64,000 bases of DNA from an uncultured Paracoccus sp. (GTDB lineage Bacteria; Pseudomonadota; Alphaproteobacteria; Rhodobacterales; Rhodobacteraceae), in the NCBI GenBank assembly GCA_934533075.1, contig CAKTBJ010000013.1, positions 1-64,000 on the forward strand, written 5' to 3'. The notes under the pieces are model-generated. The model worked only from the letters and a program-made list of their open reading frames with translations. It was not told where the DNA came from and ran no database searches. The position numbers were made by a program, and so were the translations under genes. Shown here in pieces: positions 59,277 through 64,000 of the stretch (its first letter is position 1; every line of letters begins with the position of its first letter).

Positions 59277-61127
59277 ATGGACGATAACAACAACCGCAAT
59301 CTGATCCTGGCGACCGTGCTGTCGTTCCTCGTGGTCGTGGTCTGGTATACGCTTTTCGCCCCCGAGGTGACGCCGCCGCCCGAGACCGAGGCCAGCCAGC
59401 AGATCGCGCAGGACGGCGTGGTGACGCCGCCGGCGGGCGTGGCGCCCGGCCAGCCGGCCGATGTCGTCCCGGCCGCATCCGGCGACCCCACCGCCACCGC
59501 CCCGCGCGTGACCATCGACACGCCGGCGCTGTCCGGCTCGATCTCGCTGGCGGGCGGGCGCGTCGACGACCTGCTGCTGAAGGGCTATCACGAGACGCTG
59601 GACCCCCGGTCGCCGCTGGTGCGGCTGCTGTCGCCGACCTCGGCCGGCTCGGCCGCCGGCATGCCCTCGGTCCCCGGCATCCCGGAGGTCTCGGCGCACA
59701 AGCCTTATTACGCCATCTATGGCTGGGTGGCGGCGCAGGGCACCGACCCGGCGCTGGTGCCGGGCGCGGCGACGGAATGGAGCGTCGAATCGGGCGACGT
59801 GCTGGCGCCGGGCAAGCCGGTCGTGCTGGCCTGGGACAACGGCGCCGGGCAGATCTTCCGCCGCAGCTTCGCCGTGGACGACCGCTTCCTGTTCACCATC
59901 ACCCAATCCATCGAGAACAACGCCGAAACCCCGTTCTCGGCCCAGCCCTACGGGATCATCGCCCGCCACGGCCAGCCGGACGGGCAGGGCTTCTACATCC
60001 TGCACGAAGGCGTCGTCGGCGTGCTGAACGATTCGCTTGAGGAGATGAAATACAAGGCCATCACCAAGCTGGACCCGGTGGCCGGCGAGGGCCAGGCGCA
60101 GGTGATCGAGGCCAGTTCGGGCGGCTGGCTGGGCTTCACCGACAAATACTGGATGACCACCCTTGCGCCCGAGGAAGGCCAGCCCTTCACCGCCGTGGTG
60201 AAATATTCGGCGCAGGCCAATATCTACCAGACCGAGGCCCGCCTGCCGATGATCACCGTCGCGCCCGGCGCCTCGGCCGATTCGACCACGCGTCTGTTCG
60301 CCGGCGCCAAGGTCTGGGAGACGATCACCGGATACGAGCGCGATGCCGGCATCGTGCGCTTCGTGGACAGCATCGACTGGGGCTGGTTCTTCTTCCTGAC
60401 CAAGCCGATCTTCCGGCTGCTGCACTGGCTGCACGGCATCATCGGCAACATGGGCTGGGCGATCATCGCGCTGACCTTCGTGCTGAAGACGCTGGTCTTC
60501 CCGCTGGCGCGCAAGTCCTACATCTCGATGGCCAAGATGCGCGAGCTTCAGCCCGAGATGGAGGCGATCAAGGCCCGCACCGGCGACGACCGCGCCAAGT
60601 TCCAGCAGGAGGTGATGGCGCTCTACAAGAAGGAAAAGGTGAACCCGGCCGCCGGCTGCCTGCCGGTGCTGTTGCAGATCCCGATCTTCTTCTCGCTCTA
60701 CAAGGTGATCTTCGTCACCATCGAATTGCGGCATGCGCCCTGGGTGGGCTGGATTCGCGACCTCTCGGCGCCGGACCCGTCCAGCCTGCTGAACCTGTTC
60801 GGCCTGTTCCCGTGGAGCGTTCCGGCGCAGGGCACCTTGCTGCACTCGCTTTCGCTGCCGGTGCTGGCCATCGTGCTGGGCGTCAGCATGTGGCTGCAAC
60901 AGAAGCTGAACCCGGCGCCCACCGATGCCACGCAGAAGATGATCTTCGCCTGGATGCCCTGGGTGTTCATGTTCATGCTGGGCGGCTTCGCGTCGGGTCT
61001 GGTGCTTTACTGGATCACCAACAACGTCATCACCATCATCCAGCAATACACCATCATGTCGATGCACGGGCACCGGCCCGACCTGTTCGGCAACCTGCGC
61101 GCCAGCTTCGCGAGGGCGAAGAAGTGA
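59277..61127 (+). CDS. yidC: Membrane protein insertase YidC
   Basis: A 616-residue YidC: N-terminal membrane anchor NNRNLILATVLSFLVVVVWYTLF, a large periplasmic domain (about 60-350), then the conserved core with ITLTFVLKTLVFPLARKSYISMAKMRELQPEM near 395-425 and the remaining membrane segments through FASGLVLYWITNNVITIIQQYTIM. Inserts inner-membrane proteins with or without SecYEG. Its stop overlaps the GTG start of the next gene. A possible promoter is TTGACC at 59214 with TTGAAC 17 bp on. The rpmH-rnpA genes usually upstream are not present here. Confidence 0.95.
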   Translation: MDDNNNRNLILATVLSFLVVVVWYTLFAPEVTPPPETEASQQIAQDGVVTPPAGVAPGQPADVVPAASGDPTATAPRVTIDTPALSGSISLAGGRVDDLLLKGYHETLDPRSPLVRLLSPTSAGSAAGMPSVPGIPEVSAHKPYYAIYGWVAAQGTDPALVPGAATEWSVESGDVLAPGKPVVLAWDNGAGQIFRRSFAVDDRFLFTITQSIENNAETPFSAQPYGIIARHGQPDGQGFYILHEGVVGVLNDSLEEMKYKAITKLDPVAGEGQAQVIEASSGGWLGFTDKYWMTTLAPEEGQPFTAVVKYSAQANIYQTEARLPMITVAPGASADSTTRLFAGAKVWETITGYERDAGIVRFVDSIDWGWFFFLTKPIFRLLHWLHGIIGNMGWAIIALTFVLKTLVFPLARKSYISMAKMRELQPEMEAIKARTGDDRAKFQQEVMALYKKEKVNPAAGCLPVLLQIPIFFSLYKVIFVTIELRHAPWVGWIRDLSAPDPSSLLNLFGLFPWSVPAQGTLLHSLSLPVLAIVLGVSMWLQQKLNPAPTDATQKMIFAWMPWVFMFMLGGFASGLVLYWITNNVITIIQQYTIMSMHGHRPDLFGNLRASFARAKK

Positions 61128-61882
61128 CCCCTTCGCTGGCGCGGATCGAGCGGTTCCCGATCAAGTCGATCAGGGGCGAGCTGCTGGATCGCGTCACGCT
61201 GGACGCGGGCGCCTGCCTGCCGGGCGACCGTGCCTTCGCCGTGCTGCATGCGGATGCGGCGCGGCACCTGAACGGGCAGGGCGGCATCGACCGCTGGCTG
61301 CCCAAGTCGCAATTCCTGCGCGGCGTCGCCGGGCCGGAACTTCAGGCCATCCGCGGCGCGCGCCTGCCGGACGGTCGCCTGCGCCTGACCCATCCGCGGG
61401 CCGGCGCGCTGGATTTCGACCCCGCGGACGACGCCGCGTTGCTGGCTTGGCTGGAACCGCTCTGGCCCGCCGACAAGCCGCGCCCGCTGCGGCTGGTTAA
61501 AGGGCCGCAGCCGCTGACCGATACGCGGCAGTCCTATGTCTCGGTCCTGTCGCTGGCCTCGCTGGCGGTGCTGGAGGCGCGGCTGGGCCGGGTGCTGGGC
61601 TGCGACCGCTGGCGGGCGAACTTCTGGATCGAGGGGCTGGAGCCGTTCGCCGAACGCGACTGGATCGGCCGTTTCCTGCGCATCGGCGAGGCGCGGCTGG
61701 CGGTGCGCGAGCGGATCGGGCGCTGCGACGCGACCAGTGCCGACACCGAAACCGGGCGGCATGACATCGACATGCCCGCCGCGCTGAAATCCCTGCAAGG
61801 CGATGCCGATTTCGGCATCTATGCCGAGGTGCTGGCCGGCGCGCAGGTCGAGGTCGGCGCCCCGGTGGAGGTGCAGCCGTGA
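61124..61882 (+). CDS. MOSC-domain protein, GTG start
   Basis: A 252-residue protein: N-terminal MOSC beta-barrel extension LARIERFPIKSIRGELLDRVTLDAGACLPGDRAFAV, then the MOSC domain with DRWRANFWIEGLEPFAERDWIGRFLRIGEARLAV and RIGRCDATSADTETG, where the cysteine is the presumed molybdopterin/sulfur ligand. MOSC proteins handle molybdenum cofactor sulfur or N-hydroxylated compounds (YiiM, mARC type). It starts within the yidC stop (GTGA) and ends overlapping engB, a fixed order in Rhodobacteraceae as I recall it. Confidence 0.82.
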   Translation: MTPSLARIERFPIKSIRGELLDRVTLDAGACLPGDRAFAVLHADAARHLNGQGGIDRWLPKSQFLRGVAGPELQAIRGARLPDGRLRLTHPRAGALDFDPADDAALLAWLEPLWPADKPRPLRLVKGPQPLTDTRQSYVSVLSLASLAVLEARLGRVLGCDRWRANFWIEGLEPFAERDWIGRFLRIGEARLAVRERIGRCDATSADTETGRHDIDMPAALKSLQGDADFGIYAEVLAGAQVEVGAPVEVQP

Positions 61883-62532
61883 ACCCCGTGGCCTTCCCCG
61901 TCGCGCCCGATCCCACGCCGCAGGCCGCCGAGGCCGGGCGGCTGCTGTTTTCCGGCCCCGTCGATTTCGTCAAGGGCGTGGTGGCGATGGACGGGCTGCC
62001 CGCCGCCGACCGGCCCGAAGTCTGCTTCGCCGGGCGCAGCAATGTCGGCAAGTCCAGCCTGATCAACGCGCTGACCGGGCGGAAGGGCATCGCGCGCGCC
62101 TCGAACACGCCGGGGCGGACGCAGGAGATCAACTATTTCGCCCTCGGGTCGCGCGGCTATCTGGTGGACCTGCCCGGCTATGGGTTCGCGCAGGCGCCGC
62201 TGCCGGTGGTGAAACGCTGGCAGGCGCTGCTGAAATCCTATCTGGCCGGGCGGCCGACCCTGCGCCGGGCCTTTGCGCTGATCGATTCGCGCCACGGTAT
62301 CAAGGACGTGGATCACGAGATCATGGCCTTGCTGGACCGCTCCGCCGTGCCCTTCCAGGTGGTGCTGACCAAGGCCGACAAGATCGGCCCGAAGATCATG
62401 GCCCAGACCGTGGCGCAGGTGGAAGCCGCCCTGCAACGTCACCCGGCGGCCTTTCCGGAACTGGTCGTGACCTCCTCCGACAAGGGCGAGGGCATCGCCA
62501 CGCTGCGCGCGACCATCGAAGCCCTGCTCTAG
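61879..62532 (+). CDS. engB: Ribosome-biogenesis GTPase YihA/EngB, GTG start
   Basis: A 217-residue TRAFAC GTPase: G1 AGRSNVGKSSLINAL near 52-66, G2 region RASNTPGRTQEINYF, G3 DLPGYGFA near 93-100, G4 TKADK near 158-162 and G5 TSSDKGEG. EngB helps assemble the large ribosomal subunit. The GTG at 61879 overlaps the preceding stop (GTGA). Confidence 0.93.
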   Translation: MNPVAFPVAPDPTPQAAEAGRLLFSGPVDFVKGVVAMDGLPAADRPEVCFAGRSNVGKSSLINALTGRKGIARASNTPGRTQEINYFALGSRGYLVDLPGYGFAQAPLPVVKRWQALLKSYLAGRPTLRRAFALIDSRHGIKDVDHEIMALLDRSAVPFQVVLTKADKIGPKIMAQTVAQVEAALQRHPAAFPELVVTSSDKGEGIATLRATIEALL

Positions 62533-62534
62533 GG

Positions 62535-62563
62535 CTGGACCCCGGCGCGCTTTCGTCTAGGCT
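62535..62563 (+). promoter_or_regulatory. Candidate promoter of argB
   Basis: CTGGAC (62535-62540) and TAGGCT (62558-62563) are 17 bp apart, 27 bp before the argB start. The -10 candidate lies in TCTAGGCT, again with CTAG. Confidence 0.35.
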
Positions 62564-62590
62564 GCGCGGCGATTCCCGCAGGGCAGGCCG

Positions 62591-63505
62591 ATGAGAAAGC
62601 AGGACATGAACCAGAACTGGACCGCCGTTGCCGCCACGCTGTCCGAGGCGCTGCCCTATATGCAGCGTTATGCCGGCGCCGTGGTGGTGGTGAAATTCGG
62701 CGGCAACGCGATGGGCGACGCCGCCGACATGGCGGATTTCGCCCGCGACATCGTGCTGATGAAGCAGGTCGGCATCCACCCGGTCGTCGTGCATGGCGGC
62801 GGGCCGATGATCAACCAGATGCTGGGCCGCCTCGGCATCGAAAGCCGGTTCGAGCGCGGCAAGCGCGTCACCACCCGCGAAACCGTCGAGGTGGTCGAGA
62901 TGGTGCTCTCGGGCCTCGTGAACAAGCGCATCGTGCAGGCGATCAATGACGAGGGCGGGCGCGCGGTCGGCATCTCGGGCAAGGACGACGACCTGATGGT
63001 CTGCGAGGCCGACGACCCGGCGCTGGGTTTCGTGGGCCGCCCGGTCGAGATGAACGTGCAGATCATCCGCGACCTTTATTCGGCGGGGATGATCCCGGTG
63101 ATCGCGCCGGTGGCGACGGGGATGGCCGATAACGAGACCTTCAACGTCAACGGCGACACGGCGGCGGGGGCGATTGCCGGGGCGCTGAAGGCCGACCGGC
63201 TGCTGCTGCTGACCGACGTGCCCGGCGTCAAGAACGCGGCGGGCGAGGTGGTGACGCAGATGCGCCCCGACGACATGCGGGCGATGATCGCGGACGGCAC
63301 CATCGCCGGCGGCATGATCCCCAAGGCCGAGACCGTGCTGGACGCGCTGGAGGCCGGCGTGCGGGCGGCGGTGATCCTCGACGGGCGGGTGAAGAATGCG
63401 GTGCTGCTGGAGCTGTTCACCGAGCACGGCGCCGGTTCGCTGATCCGCTCGACCCAGCCGAGTGTGCGGCCCAAGGGGCTGCGGCAGGGCGATTCGGGGC
63501 TGTAG
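62591..63505 (+). CDS. argB: N-acetylglutamate kinase
   Basis: A 304-residue amino-acid kinase: [11 protein letters not shown] near 34-44, [14 protein letters not shown] near 66-79, [51 protein letters not shown] near 182-212 and [14 protein letters not shown] near 237. Phosphorylates N-acetyl-L-glutamate, second step of arginine synthesis. ATG at 62591 is used; the ATG at 62606 has its AGGA too close. Followed by palindromic repeats. Confidence 0.95.
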   Translation: MRKQDMNQNWTAVAATLSEALPYMQRYAGAVVVVKFGGNAMGDAADMADFARDIVLMKQVGIHPVVVHGGGPMINQMLGRLGIESRFERGKRVTTRETVEVVEMVLSGLVNKRIVQAINDEGGRAVGISGKDDDLMVCEADDPALGFVGRPVEMNVQIIRDLYSAGMIPVIAPVATGMADNETFNVNGDTAAGAIAGALKADRLLLLTDVPGVKNAAGEVVTQMRPDDMRAMIADGTIAGGMIPKAETVLDALEAGVRAAVILDGRVKNAVLLELFTEHGAGSLIRSTQPSVRPKGLRQGDSGL

Positions 63506-63544
63506 GGGGAAGGGCCGTCGCGCGCCCGGCTGATGGTCCGCTGC

Positions 63545-63640
63545 GGTGCGTGCTTGCACGCACCCTGCGGATTGCAGTGACGGCCGGTTCCATCCCTTTG
63601 GCCGATCCGCCGCCCCGTAGGGTGCGTGCTTGCACGCACC
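63545..63640. repeat. Two further copies of the GGTGCGTGC palindrome family, after argB
   Basis: The exact 20-bp palindrome GGTGCGTGCTTGCACGCACC occurs at 63545-63564 and 63621-63640; the second is preceded by GTAG as at 39924. They fill the 147-bp gap between the convergent stops of argB and the synthase-like gene, so they could form bidirectional terminating or stabilising hairpins. Confidence 0.8.
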
Positions 63641-63652
63641 ATAACGGCGAGG

Positions 63653-64000
63653 TCACACCCACCAGCGCCCGGTGAGAGCCAGCCGTGCCAGGCCGGCGCG
63701 GTGGCGGAATTCCGACACGCCGGGCAGGGCGGCCGGGTCCATCGCGGCCGCGTCCAGCAGCGCCTTCAGTCCCGCCCCGGCGTAAAGCGCCGGCGCCGCC
63801 GCCTTGGGCACGGCGCGCCGCTGCGCGCGGGCCTGCGCGAAGGCCGCGCGCCCGGCGCGCACCAGCGCCGTGCCCAGCGACGCCTGCAACCAGCCGCCTT
63901 CCATCAGCGCCGGCCAGCCGCGCAGCAGCGCCACCACGCCCATGCCGCGCCCCTGCAAGCCGGCCACCGCCGCCACTCCCGGCGCCAGCACCGAGGCCGC
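63653..64000 (-). CDS. C-terminal part of a squalene/phytoene synthase-like protein, cut by the window edge
   Basis: The frame is open to the right edge, so only the last 115 residues are seen. They are helical and Ala/Arg-rich, with GWPALMEGGW and the end VSEFRHRAGLARLALTGRWWV, which resembles the end of the squalene/phytoene synthase-fold proteins common in Rhodobacteraceae. The aspartate-rich catalytic motifs would lie outside the window, so whether it is active is unknown. Convergent with argB. Confidence 0.55.
   Translation of the reverse strand, partial: AASVLAPGVAAVAGLQGRGMGVVALLRGWPALMEGGWLQASLGTALVRAGRAAFAQARAQRRAVPKAAAPALYAGAGLKALLDAAAMDPAALPGVSEFRHRAGLARLALTGRWWV

Noticed and set aside
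57813..61073. A 1086-residue minus-strand open frame opposite the M20 gene and yidC
   Set aside because: It is antisense to two clear genes, is full of His/Arg/Gln/Gly low-complexity sequence, and matches what codon bias in GC-rich DNA produces on the opposite strand.

Overview
The window is GC-rich (about two thirds G+C), densely packed chromosomal DNA from an alphaproteobacterium. The gene order yidC, MOSC, engB, argB, the divergent putR/putA pair, the zwf-pgl-pgi cluster and the style of the proteins point to the Rhodobacteraceae, most likely Paracoccus or a close relative. That assignment is inferred from gene content, not from a marker gene search. Nothing looks like a prophage, plasmid backbone or CRISPR array. 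The only mobile DNA seen is a short decayed IS630-type transposase relic.

Layout. 1-6484: the end of a probable D-Ala-D-Ala carboxypeptidase with a true terminator, agmatinase, an MgtC-type membrane protein, an alpha/beta hydrolase-like and GSCFA pair, tRNA-Thr and a conserved hypothetical. 6605-19268: a complete operon-like cluster for aerobic 2-aminobenzoate (anthranilate) degradation through CoA thioesters: bifunctional monooxygenase/reductase, SDR, MarR regulator, enoyl-CoA hydratase, acyl-CoA dehydrogenase, thioesterase, RidA-like protein and CoA ligase, followed by a five-gene branched-chain-type ABC importer. 19762-29351: a second catabolic block with an (S)-mandelate-dehydrogenase-like flavoprotein, a small unknown protein, an SDR and a divergent GlcD-type FAD oxidase, a second five-gene branched-chain-type importer and a FadR-type regulator. 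29753-39779: tRNA-Gly, a YtcJ-like amidohydrolase, a polyamine-type ABC importer, putA and its likely regulator putR. 39979-44005: zwf, pgl and pgi, the entry to the Entner-Doudoroff/pentose phosphate routes. 44530-50199: yejABEF-type peptide importer. 50228-59105: a second peptide-type importer with two paralogous binding proteins, divergent from its double ATPase and an M20 amidohydrolase. 59277-64000: yidC, a MOSC protein, engB, argB and the end of a squalene/phytoene synthase-like gene.

The dominant theme is nutrient scavenging: five ABC importers, each beside enzymes that could process what it brings in. The anthranilate block links uptake, CoA activation, dearomatisation and beta-oxidation-like steps in one transcription direction. 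Stop/start codons overlap at most junctions. Hairpins sit after the first binding-protein gene, at the one wide gap inside the catabolic operon, and between the two paralogous binding proteins, which suggests graded expression.

The less ordinary material is mostly between genes: a 20-bp palindrome family at gene 3' ends, three 23-bp iterations ahead of the anthranilate importer, a perfect dyad in the divergent promoter at 22.5 kb, a decaying tandem array between pgi and yejA, and a RidA-like protein that appears to lack the catalytic arginine. No clearly new defence or mobile system was found.
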